Positions 47,001 through 54,960 of a stretch of 64,000 nt of DNA are shown here, piece by piece. Below the pieces are notes generated by a model, which did not search any database, was not told where the DNA came from, and saw only the letters and a program-made list of their open reading frames with translations. The translations under genes and the position numbers were made by a program. Each line of letters opens with the position of its first letter. The stretch's first letter is position 1. This DNA comes from Muribaculaceae bacterium (GTDB lineage: Bacteria; Bacteroidota; Bacteroidia; Bacteroidales; Muribaculaceae). Location of the stretch: NCBI GenBank assembly GCA_009775375.1, contig VSPO01000003.1:6602-70601 (forward strand), given 5' to 3'.

Positions 47001-47262
47001 CAGCTCCTACAGCAACGGCACACAGTATCTCTACGACGGCTCATACGTCCGCTTGAAGAATGCTGAAATCGCCTACACCTGGAATGGGGGCTGGATCAAG
47101 AAGATAGGCTTGTCTTCGTTGAAAGTTTATCTCAACGGCAACAACCTATGGCTATGGTCGAGAATGCCCGATGACCGCGAATCCAACTTCTCAGGAGGCG
47201 GAGGCTCGGGAGCTTATCCCACAATGCGTCGTTTCAATTTCGGCATCAAGTTCAATCTCTAA
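44089..47262 (+). CDS. xusA: SusC/RagA TonB-dependent transporter (XusA-like)
   Basis: A 1057-residue outer-membrane transporter for oligosaccharides. It has a signal peptide, an N-terminal carboxypeptidase-regulatory-like domain (about 29-102, VKGTVIDDTGEALIGVTVAVKG), a TonB-box region (DLVVVGYGQQKKASVVGAI), the plug (about 120-235, ITIRGASSWNNSDPLVLVDGVERDM) and a 22-strand barrel ending MRRFNFGIKFNL. It is the first of two SusC proteins and is followed after 14 bases by its SusD partner. The order SusC-SusD-SusC-SusD-lipoprotein-GH10 is that of the xus locus, from which I take the symbol. Confidence 0.95.
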   Translation: MTNVNNQLRCILLLAVFVCFGALATLARTVKGTVIDDTGEALIGVTVAVKGMPAKGTVTDIDGNYTLEVPDKKDATIVFSYIGMLTVEEKIDGRSVINVTMKTNSEQLEDLVVVGYGQQKKASVVGAITQTTGEVLERAAGIHDISAALTGNLPGVVTVQSSGMPGDESAKITIRGASSWNNSDPLVLVDGVERDMNSVDVSSVKSISVLKDASATAVYGVKGANGVVLITTKRGQEGRAKIDVGFTATMKTVSKLPDKADSYDALMMRNKAILHELPINPSSWSYMTPEAIAYKYRHPANLEEFERYPNVDWQDYLFKKHAMSYNGNVSISGGTKFVRYFAVIDFVHEGDLFRNIENGRSYDTGFGYNRINARSNLDFNLTPTTTFKVNLAGSTGQKRSTWPNDGNSFDQGNWNNQQVWAGVYNIAPDVFRPIYSDGSFGYYPAFKSQVANSAEQLAMGGAFKTTNTRINTDFILNQDLGFITEGLNFMGMISWDNRFVEAQRGVNDLYHSPQHKWIDPETGMAQTETSFDKTTMFDYIPGSQWTTQGGSVQDWNTVRNLNYQLQLNWNREFGKNNIGVTGVWTRQEVATGNMIPIRREDWVFRTTYNFDDRYFVEYNGAYNGSEKFGKGFRFGFFNSGAIGWRPSQEKFWRSLGLDNWWQELKIRASYGEIGDDTGARFLYMDQWAYGGNTKMVSTGYGDTAIPGVYADGSIYSYYRQSALGNPDAHWEKVKKMNLGIDFSFLNSMIAGTVEIFKDKRDDILINGNDRAMPSIFGQTPPTANLGKAEVSGYEFELRFSKNINPDMRIWANLNMTHASNKIIFRDDPDLKPSYQKQAGFAIGQTHSHINGGFMGSMDELYGSPVHDVNNGGRLPGDYYIVDFNGDGKVDVEDSAPYGYTGTPQNTYNATVGFEWKGFSAFVQFYGVTNVTRDVGLTSFSHNTNNVYNLGSWWNGYDLDGDVLLPRWYSQVSSYSNGTQYLYDGSYVRLKNAEIAYTWNGGWIKKIGLSSLKVYLNGNNLWLWSRMPDDRESNFSGGGGSGAYPTMRRFNFGIKFNL

Positions 47263-47276
47263 CCCCGATTTCAATT

Positions 47277-49223
47277 ATGAACAAAATATTAAAAGCGGTA
47301 GCGTCTGTAGCTTTCGGACTGACATTCATGGCGGGATTCTCCTCATGCGAGGATTATCTCGACAAGGAGCCGGCATCCGACGTGTCGGCAGACACTCCAT
47401 TCAAGAATTTCACCAACATGCAGGGGTATGTGGAGGAGATCTACAATTGTATCCCCGACAAGGCCAAAGCTTATTGGACAAGCTCATGGAATCTCGGCGA
47501 CGACGAAATCATGAACCCCCAGGCAGAGACCGATCGTCTTATCCAGACCCAGATCGACCTCGGCAACTACTATGCTTGGCAGGATAATCCCCAGTTCTGG
47601 TTCGCCGCTAAAAGAGACGGCCTCGACCCGACATCCAATAACTCGTTCAATCATCGCCTGTATGGCCACGCATGGTATTGCATTGCCAAGGCCAATAAAG
47701 GCATAGAGGAAATCGACAATTATTTCACCGGCACGTCGGAGGAAAAGAACCTGATTCTCGGTCAGCTTTATTTCTTCCGTGCATGGTATCATTTCGAAAT
47801 GATGCAGTTCCTCGGCGGACTTCCTTATGTCGACAAGTCGTTCAACGCTGCTGAGTCTCCCCGTCTTGAGCGTCTTTCATATCAGGAATGCGCCGACATG
47901 GCTGCGGCCGACTTCAAGAAAGCTTCCGAACTCCTTCCTATAGATTGGGACAACACCACAGCCGGAAAGAAGACACTCGGCAAGAACGAGCTTCGCATCA
48001 ACAAAATCACGGCTCTCGCTTATCTTGGCAAGAATTATCTTTGGGCTGCCAGCCCGCTGATGCAACATGGGGCGCAGACCGGCGGAACGAAAACCTACGA
48101 CTACAGCGCAGAATACGCCAGACTGGCAGCAGATGCGTTCGGGCAGATAATCTCCCTTGTGCAGTCGGGCCAGACCCAGTATGAATTCGCCAAGTTCGAA
48201 TATGACAACATCTATGACCACAAGAAGAAAGAGGGCGTTGACTACAGCTACAGCGAACTTTTCTTCACGGTCGGACGCAGCTGGCTTCAGCCCGGCGGCA
48301 AGGAGGCAATTCTCCGCGGTCCATCCGCAGGTTGGTCATTCACCCGCTACAACTTCTCCCGTACGTTCGGCCCCAACCAGCTTTGCGCCCAGGACAACCA
48401 TATCCATCAGGCCACTGCCAACTACGTGAAGAACTACGGTATGGCCAATGGCCTTCCCCTCGATGACCCCGAATCCGGCTGGGATCCGAAGCATCCTTTC
48501 AAGGGCCGTGACCCCCGTTTCTACCACGACATCGTGTTTGACGGCGTGAAATATATCAATGCCGATCCCGATCCCGCCGACAAGGCAATGAAATATGCAG
48601 GCCTTGCCACAGGAGGGTCGATGAGAGCCGTGACCAACGCCAGCCGCTCCGGTTATTTCTATCAGAAGCTCGTGCCTCACACCTGCCAGAAATATGACGA
48701 AGGACAAGCCGACGGCTACGGTCCGAATCCACATGCCTACATTCCCTATATGCGTCTTGCCGACGTCTATCTGATGTATGCCGAGGCATGCGCCGTGTTG
48801 GGAGGTCCCAACGGCAAGTCGTCAAACTGCAGCCTGAGCGCGGCCGACGCCATCAACGTGCTTCGCGACCGTGTCGGCGCAGGGCATGTGGCAGCCAAGT
48901 TCACAGGCAATCAATTCATGGATGAGGTCCGCCGCGAGCGTGCCGTGGAGCTTGCGTTCGAAGGCTTCCGATTCAACGACCTTCAGCGTTGGCTACTCCT
49001 GACCGAGCCTGAGTATACCGTCAAGACATCGCAGGAATTCATCCGCGTCTCCGGAGCAGATGAGAGCTTCTTTACCAAAAACGACCCGGCTGAGGCTGAG
49101 GTGGCAGAGTTCCGCGAAGAAGTCATTCTGACCCGCAATTTCGACTCGAAGCATTATTGGTTCCCGCTTCTTCGCGACGACACCTATATATATGAGGGTT
49201 TCACGCAGAATCCCGGATGGTAA
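47277..49223 (+). CDS. xusB: SusD-like glycan-binding lipoprotein (XusB-like)
   Basis: A 648-residue surface lipoprotein. Lipobox GFSSC (Cys24) is followed by acidic residues (EDYLDKEP), the kind of signal linked to surface export. TPR-like helices of the SusD fold are visible (YFFRAWYHFEMMQFLGGLPYVDKSF; LAYLGKNYLWAASPLM), with the C-terminal family motif VRRERAVELAFEGFRFNDLQRWLL and the ending FTQNPGW. It caps the XusA barrel and captures xylan oligosaccharides. It is longer than most SusD proteins. Confidence 0.95.
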   Translation: MNKILKAVASVAFGLTFMAGFSSCEDYLDKEPASDVSADTPFKNFTNMQGYVEEIYNCIPDKAKAYWTSSWNLGDDEIMNPQAETDRLIQTQIDLGNYYAWQDNPQFWFAAKRDGLDPTSNNSFNHRLYGHAWYCIAKANKGIEEIDNYFTGTSEEKNLILGQLYFFRAWYHFEMMQFLGGLPYVDKSFNAAESPRLERLSYQECADMAAADFKKASELLPIDWDNTTAGKKTLGKNELRINKITALAYLGKNYLWAASPLMQHGAQTGGTKTYDYSAEYARLAADAFGQIISLVQSGQTQYEFAKFEYDNIYDHKKKEGVDYSYSELFFTVGRSWLQPGGKEAILRGPSAGWSFTRYNFSRTFGPNQLCAQDNHIHQATANYVKNYGMANGLPLDDPESGWDPKHPFKGRDPRFYHDIVFDGVKYINADPDPADKAMKYAGLATGGSMRAVTNASRSGYFYQKLVPHTCQKYDEGQADGYGPNPHAYIPYMRLADVYLMYAEACAVLGGPNGKSSNCSLSAADAINVLRDRVGAGHVAAKFTGNQFMDEVRRERAVELAFEGFRFNDLQRWLLLTEPEYTVKTSQEFIRVSGADESFFTKNDPAEAEVAEFREEVILTRNFDSKHYWFPLLRDDTYIYEGFTQNPGW

Positions 49224-49250
49224 ATTAAACCTAACCTTACGAGAAACATT

Positions 49251-52085
49251 ATGATATCAAAATATAGAACAATTCTTCCTATGACCGCCGTCGCCGTTTT
49301 GGCCGCATCAGGCCCGACGGCAGCCTACGGCGAATCTTCCGACAGTCTGAATCTCGACAATCAGGTGCAAATGGGTTTCCACATGATTGACAAGAAAGAT
49401 ATGCTCGGCGGAGTCGAGGTGCTCGACCTGGAGAAGCTCATGGAGAAGAATTATATAAACGACCTCAACAACAGCACGATCTCAGGCTACGTTTCCGGCT
49501 TTAACGGCAATTCCCTCTGGGGCATGGATGCCGACAACGATAATGGCTTCCTCGTGCTAATCGACGGCGTGGCACGCGACATGAGCAATGTCTCTTCCAC
49601 AGAGGTGAAGTCGATCACGTTTATGAAAGGAGCGGCCGCAACGGTGCTCTACGGTGCGCGTGCCGCAAAGGGAGTGATTTACATCACGACCAAGCGTGGC
49701 AAGAACGCCCCCCTCTCCATCAATGTGCGCGCCAACACAGGCTTGCACGTGGCTAAGTCTTATCCCGAATATCTGGGATCGGCCGAATATATGACCCTCT
49801 ACAACGAGGCGCGTGCCAACGACGGTCTTGCCCCTTCCTACACTCCGGAGCAGATCTACAATACGTCTCTCGGCACCAATCCCTACCTATATCCCAACCT
49901 CGACATGTATTCGAAAGACTACGTGAAGAAGGCCTACAACCGCACCGACGCCACCCTCGAAATTTCCGGCGGCAATGAAAGGGCAAGATTCTACACTAAC
50001 GTCAACTATTTCCGTCAGGGGGATTTCCTCAAATACGGTGAGGCTGACAAGAATTTCACCGACCGATTCAGCGTGCGTGGAAATATCGACGTCGATATCA
50101 CCGATTGGGTCAGCGCCTACGTGAATGCAAGCGCGACTTTCTATGGGGCACGCTCCGCTCACGGCGACTATTGGGACGAGGCCACAAAACTGCGTCCCAA
50201 CAGAATCTCCCCACTGATCCCTATCGAAATGGTCAACCCCGGAGCGTCGAACGCTCTCGACCTGATTGGCTCCACCAACAATATCTTCAACGGGTGTTTC
50301 CTCGCCGGAACGCAAATCGACAAGACCAATATCTTCGCCGATTATCTGGCAAAGGGCTACAATAAGTTCACGAGCCGCCAATTCCAGTTTGACACGGGAG
50401 TCAACGTTGACCTCGCCATGCTGACAAAGGGCTTGAGCTTCACGACAAAGTTTGCCGTAGACTATGCTACATCCTACGACACGAGCTACACAAATTCCTA
50501 CATGACGTTTATCCCGACATGGTCAGATTTCAATGGATTCGACGAGATCACGTCGGTGACGACTGAAGGGAAGGATGAGCATTCCGGCATCCAGAACATC
50601 TCCAATTCCAGCAGCCGCCAGACAATCTACTGGTCGGGGCAGTTTGACTACCAGCGCACATTCGCCGATGTCCACAACTTCCACGCCCTTGCCGTCGCAG
50701 CCGGCTGGCAGCGCACGTTCTCCGGGCAATACCATCGTCTGAGCAGCGCCAACCTTGGTTTTGAGGTAGACTACAACTACGACCGCCGCTATTATGCCGA
50801 CCTCGCCGTGACGGGCGTGCATTCATCCCGTCTCGCTCCCGGTCATCGTCAGGCATGGTCGCCATCCGCTACCCTTGGATGGCGTCTGACGGGGGAAGAA
50901 TTCCTGAAAGACAACAATACCGTCAACGAGCTCGTTCTTTCAGTGTCGTGCGCCGTGCTCCATCAAGATATCGACATCAAAGACTACTATATGTATAGCG
51001 CCAACTATACGGAAGGCGGATGGTATAGCTGGGCTGTGGGCGGACGTCCCGCTGCTTATCCTAAGCGTGGAGAGAACACCGACCTGACATTCGTGAAGCG
51101 TAAAGAACTGACTGCCGGAATCCGTGGCGAGCTTTTCAACCGCCTGATAGATTTCAACGCGATGTTCTTCATGTATAAGACAGAGGGCTTGCTGAGCAAT
51201 ACATCGTCGAAATTCCCGACGTATTTCTCCACCTACTATCCCGAGGCTTCATTCGTGCCATATCTCAACCTCAACGACAACCGTCGCGTGGGATTCGACT
51301 TCGGAGTGAACTTCAAGAAGAATTTCGGAGAATTCGATTTTAAGCTTGGAGTGACCGGAACGTATTATGACACGAAGGCCACCAAACGTGACGAAGTATG
51401 GGCTTATGACTACCAATATCGCGAAGGAAAGCCAATCGACGGAATCTGGGGCTATAAGTGCCTTGGTTTCTTCAAGACCGACGAGGAGGCAGCCGCAGCC
51501 AATCAGGCAGCCCTCGGAAGCGCCGACCTCAAGGCGGGCGACCTTAAATATGCCGACATCAACAACGATGGAAAAGTCGACACCAACGACCAGGTCTATC
51601 TGACGAGAGGCGGATGGTATGGAAGCCCCTTCTTTATGGGCGTCAATCTCTCCGCATCGTGGAAAGGATTCACTTTGTTTGTCCACGGATTGGGCAGCTT
51701 CGGAGGCCATGGCACACTCAACGACAATTCCTATTATAAGATGGTGGGCGACGCCAAATATACGGCCGAAGCCCGCAACCGCTGGACTCCGGAGACCGCC
51801 GCAACAGCCACGATGCCGCGCTTGACCACCACCAACGGAGCCAACAACTACGTGACTTCCGACTTCTGGATCTACAGCACTGACCGTTTCGACATCGACA
51901 AGATACAGCTGACCTACGATTTCCCGAAATCAATCATACATGGGCCTATCGTGAAAGACCTTCAGCTCTACGTCAGCGTTGACGATCTCGTGACGATTGG
52001 CAAAAATCGCAAGATTCTCGAAAGGAACATCGGTTCAGCTCCGCAGACACGTTTCTATAATATCGGTGCACAAGTAACTTTCTAA
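49251..52085 (+). CDS. xusC: Second SusC-like TonB-dependent transporter, short N-terminus (XusC-like)
   Basis: A 944-residue outer-membrane transporter with a signal peptide (about 1-27). It has a plug (about 55-165: NSLWGMDADNDNGFLVLIDGVARDMSNV, TVLYGARAAKGVIYITTKRG) and a full barrel ending RFYNIGAQVTF. Unlike XusA it lacks the carboxypeptidase-regulatory-like domain, and I see no clear TonB box: the mature protein goes almost straight into a reduced plug. This explains the 113-residue difference. It sits between xusB and xusD with gaps of 27 and 10 bases. It may be specialised or partly TonB-independent (inference). Confidence 0.92.
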   Translation: MISKYRTILPMTAVAVLAASGPTAAYGESSDSLNLDNQVQMGFHMIDKKDMLGGVEVLDLEKLMEKNYINDLNNSTISGYVSGFNGNSLWGMDADNDNGFLVLIDGVARDMSNVSSTEVKSITFMKGAAATVLYGARAAKGVIYITTKRGKNAPLSINVRANTGLHVAKSYPEYLGSAEYMTLYNEARANDGLAPSYTPEQIYNTSLGTNPYLYPNLDMYSKDYVKKAYNRTDATLEISGGNERARFYTNVNYFRQGDFLKYGEADKNFTDRFSVRGNIDVDITDWVSAYVNASATFYGARSAHGDYWDEATKLRPNRISPLIPIEMVNPGASNALDLIGSTNNIFNGCFLAGTQIDKTNIFADYLAKGYNKFTSRQFQFDTGVNVDLAMLTKGLSFTTKFAVDYATSYDTSYTNSYMTFIPTWSDFNGFDEITSVTTEGKDEHSGIQNISNSSSRQTIYWSGQFDYQRTFADVHNFHALAVAAGWQRTFSGQYHRLSSANLGFEVDYNYDRRYYADLAVTGVHSSRLAPGHRQAWSPSATLGWRLTGEEFLKDNNTVNELVLSVSCAVLHQDIDIKDYYMYSANYTEGGWYSWAVGGRPAAYPKRGENTDLTFVKRKELTAGIRGELFNRLIDFNAMFFMYKTEGLLSNTSSKFPTYFSTYYPEASFVPYLNLNDNRRVGFDFGVNFKKNFGEFDFKLGVTGTYYDTKATKRDEVWAYDYQYREGKPIDGIWGYKCLGFFKTDEEAAAANQAALGSADLKAGDLKYADINNDGKVDTNDQVYLTRGGWYGSPFFMGVNLSASWKGFTLFVHGLGSFGGHGTLNDNSYYKMVGDAKYTAEARNRWTPETAATATMPRLTTTNGANNYVTSDFWIYSTDRFDIDKIQLTYDFPKSIIHGPIVKDLQLYVSVDDLVTIGKNRKILERNIGSAPQTRFYNIGAQVTF

Positions 52086-52095
52086 ACCCGACAAA

Positions 52096-53868
52096 ATGAA
52101 AAAATTAGTAAAATACATAGCTGTCGCATCCTTAATGGCCGGATTCGCATCCTGCGACGATCTTTTCGATCCCGCCATTGAGAATATCAAAGATGTCAAC
52201 GACATGGAGAAGGAGCCGGGTTATGCCGACGCCATTCTCGGCAGCGCCTACATACTCATGCCTTATGCATCTGTCCCTGAGAACGATGTTGCCACCGATG
52301 ATGCCGTATCCAACGACATCGGCAATGCCTACCTCTCCATGGCCGGCGGCTCCTGGACTTCCCAGACCGGCGTTTCCGTCAACAACTGGCGCGACCGCAA
52401 CGCCTCGATACAATACTGCAATCTCGTTCTTGAGCATGTCGACACCATTCAGTTTGCCGACGACGAGATTCTCAATGAGATGTTCCGCGACCGCGTCAAA
52501 GGGGAAGCATGCGGCCTACGTGCTCTCAATCTCTACTATCTGCTCCAGAACTATGGAGGCAAGATAGCCGACGGCACCCTCATGGGAGTGCCTATTTGGA
52601 CAGTATCGTTTAATGCCAACTCGGAGCTCAATGTTGCCCGCAACACTTTTTCAGAGTGCATGGAGCAGATATTCTCCGACCTTGACGAGGCGATAACTCT
52701 TCTCCCCCTCGACTATAAAGACATCTCCGACGGGGAAGTGCCTCAGAAGTATGCATCCAAGGGAGTGAGCGCGGCTGTCTACAACCGTGTCAACGGCGCC
52801 ACTACCGCGCTTCGTTTCTCGGGACGCATAGCCGAGGCTGTTGCCGCCCAGGCCGCCCTTCTCGCCGCAAGCCCCGCTTTCGGCGACCAGTCGGGCATAT
52901 CATGGGAAGAAGCCGCTCGTCGCGCAGGAGTAGTCATCAATCGCATCGGAGGAGCTTCCGGCATCCCCGCAAACGGCCATCTTTGGTATACAGCCGAGCA
53001 GATCGGCAACAGCGTGACGGCCTCCGTCAACCATCCCGAAATCATCTGGCGCAGCGGAGCTGAAGACAACACCACCATCGAGGGCGATAACTTCCCTCCG
53101 TCGATTTATGGCAAGGGCCGTGTCAATCCTACCCAGAACCTTGTTGACGCTTTCCCCATGGCCAATGGCTATCCCATCAGCGACGCCCGCTCGGGATATG
53201 ATTCCAAGAATCCCTATGCCGGCCGCGACCCGCGCCTTGCAGCGTATGTCGTCACCAACGGAAGCACCCTTGGCGTTAACGGTTCGACTATAAACACGGC
53301 AGCTGATTCCCCCAACAACGACGGAATCAACAAGGAATCGGGCTATTCAACCCGCACCGGTTACTATCTCCGCAAACTTCTCCGAGGAGACGTCAACCCC
53401 AACTCCACCAACGAGGTGAAGAAGCCGCACTATACCGCCCGCATCCGCTATACGGAAATCTTCCTGAATTATGCCGAGGCTGCCAACGAGGCATGGGGTC
53501 CGACAGGCGCCGGCTCCTATGGCTTCTCTGCCTACGACGTGATTAAGGCAATCCGAGAGCGTGCCGGAGTAGGAGTAGACAATGGCGACCCGTACCTCGA
53601 ATCCGCAAAAGGCAGCAAGGATGCCATGCGTGAAATCATCCGCAACGAGCGCCGTCTTGAACTCTGCTTCGAAAACAAACGCTTCTGGGACCTTCGCCGC
53701 TGGAAGGCCAATCTCAACGAGACGGCCAAGGGCGTATCCATCAATGGCGTGACTTTCGACTATCTTGACGTTGAGCCACGCAAATACAGCGACTATATGA
53801 TATATGGCCCGCTTCCCTACGACGATGTCCTGAAATTCAGCAATCTCCAGCAAAACTTGGGATGGTAG
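52096..53868 (+). CDS. xusD: Second SusD-like lipoprotein (XusD-like)
   Basis: A 590-residue SusD homologue. Lipobox GFASC (Cys20) followed by DDLFDP, consistent with surface display. SusD signatures include GEACGLRALNLYYLLQNYGGKIADGTLMGVPIW and IIRNERRLELCFENKRFWDLRRWK, ending LQQNLGW. It pairs with the XusC-like transporter ten bases upstream. The binding region is diverged from XusB, so the two pairs may prefer xylans of different decoration or length. Confidence 0.95.
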   Translation: MKKLVKYIAVASLMAGFASCDDLFDPAIENIKDVNDMEKEPGYADAILGSAYILMPYASVPENDVATDDAVSNDIGNAYLSMAGGSWTSQTGVSVNNWRDRNASIQYCNLVLEHVDTIQFADDEILNEMFRDRVKGEACGLRALNLYYLLQNYGGKIADGTLMGVPIWTVSFNANSELNVARNTFSECMEQIFSDLDEAITLLPLDYKDISDGEVPQKYASKGVSAAVYNRVNGATTALRFSGRIAEAVAAQAALLAASPAFGDQSGISWEEAARRAGVVINRIGGASGIPANGHLWYTAEQIGNSVTASVNHPEIIWRSGAEDNTTIEGDNFPPSIYGKGRVNPTQNLVDAFPMANGYPISDARSGYDSKNPYAGRDPRLAAYVVTNGSTLGVNGSTINTAADSPNNDGINKESGYSTRTGYYLRKLLRGDVNPNSTNEVKKPHYTARIRYTEIFLNYAEAANEAWGPTGAGSYGFSAYDVIKAIRERAGVGVDNGDPYLESAKGSKDAMREIIRNERRLELCFENKRFWDLRRWKANLNETAKGVSINGVTFDYLDVEPRKYSDYMIYGPLPYDDVLKFSNLQQNLGW

Positions 53869-53902
53869 TCAAAAAAATTAATTACTTCAAACTGAAACAA
53901 AC

Positions 53903-54952
53903 ATGAGATATATAAAAGACGGCCTGATTTCAGGAATGGCGTTGCTCTTCGCAGTGGCGGCCGTATCCTGCAAAAACGGTGATAATGAATTCCCTGATTC
54001 CGAAAACGGTGTGACCACTTATTTCGCCAATCAGTATCCTTCGCGTTGCATAGTGTTGGGAGAATATCCCGATGGCGACAACTCGCTCGACCTTCAGCAC
54101 AAGTGCATGATTCTCGCTACTCAGGGAGGAGCCTACAAATCACGCGACATAAAAATCGATGTCGTGGTGGATCCTTCCCTGACCGACAACCTGACTTTCC
54201 CCGACGGCTCTCCCGTGAAAGTCATGCCAGAAAGCTACTACAAGCTTGAGTCGAACGTCCTGACCAAGAAGAAAGACTATTACTTCGGCACTGAAGTGAC
54301 TCTCAGCGACGCTTTCTTCGCAGATCCGGATGCGATAAAGAACACCTACGTCATTCCCTTGCGCATGACCAATGCAGTCGGGGCTGACCGTATCCTTTCC
54401 GGCACTCCGGTAAATCCCGACAGCAATCCAGCTCGTTGCGACGCATCCGCATGGAGCGTGCTTCCTCAGGACTACGTGCTTTATTGCGTGAAATACATCA
54501 ATCCCTGGCATGCCAGCTATCTTCGCAGAGGCGTGGATCAGGTGACGGATGATGTCAAGGGACAATACACCATCGTGCGCCACGAAAAATATGTGGAGAA
54601 GGATGAAGTCGTCAAACTCAGCACCAAATCTATGAGTCAGGTGGTTTTCCCGTTGTCAACGGTTGTACCCGACGGAGAGTCAGTGAAGACACTGACCTGC
54701 GACATGGTTTTGACGTTCAATGGCGATGACTGCACCATCTCCACATCGACCGAGGGAATGTCGGCTTCCGGAAGCGGCAAATTTGTGAAACTCGGCGACA
54801 AAAACAGCTGGGACAATGCCGACCACGATGCGATTTATCTTGAATATCAAGTGAATTTCGGTCCGCGTCAGTATTCTACGAAAGACACTCTCGTGGTGCG
54901 CTCTCGTGAAGTGGCCCCGGAGTTTAATTTCAGTCCAACCTATTCCAAGTGA
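53903..54952 (+). CDS. xusE: Surface lipoprotein, XusE-like glycan-binding protein
   Basis: A 349-residue lipoprotein (lipobox AAVSC, Cys23). It contains a DUF1735/BT_3987-type domain (about 60-170, SRDIKIDVVVDPSLTDNL to TYVIPLRMTNAVGADRIL) and a C-terminal beta domain (about 185-349) that ends before FNFSPTYSK. Proteins at this position between the last SusD and the GH10 gene act as surface glycan-binding proteins. A 34-base gap follows xusD; the stop is eight bases from the GH10 start. Confidence 0.82.
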   Translation: MRYIKDGLISGMALLFAVAAVSCKNGDNEFPDSENGVTTYFANQYPSRCIVLGEYPDGDNSLDLQHKCMILATQGGAYKSRDIKIDVVVDPSLTDNLTFPDGSPVKVMPESYYKLESNVLTKKKDYYFGTEVTLSDAFFADPDAIKNTYVIPLRMTNAVGADRILSGTPVNPDSNPARCDASAWSVLPQDYVLYCVKYINPWHASYLRRGVDQVTDDVKGQYTIVRHEKYVEKDEVVKLSTKSMSQVVFPLSTVVPDGESVKTLTCDMVLTFNGDDCTISTSTEGMSASGSGKFVKLGDKNSWDNADHDAIYLEYQVNFGPRQYSTKDTLVVRSREVAPEFNFSPTYSK

Positions 54953-54960
54953 TACGAAGT

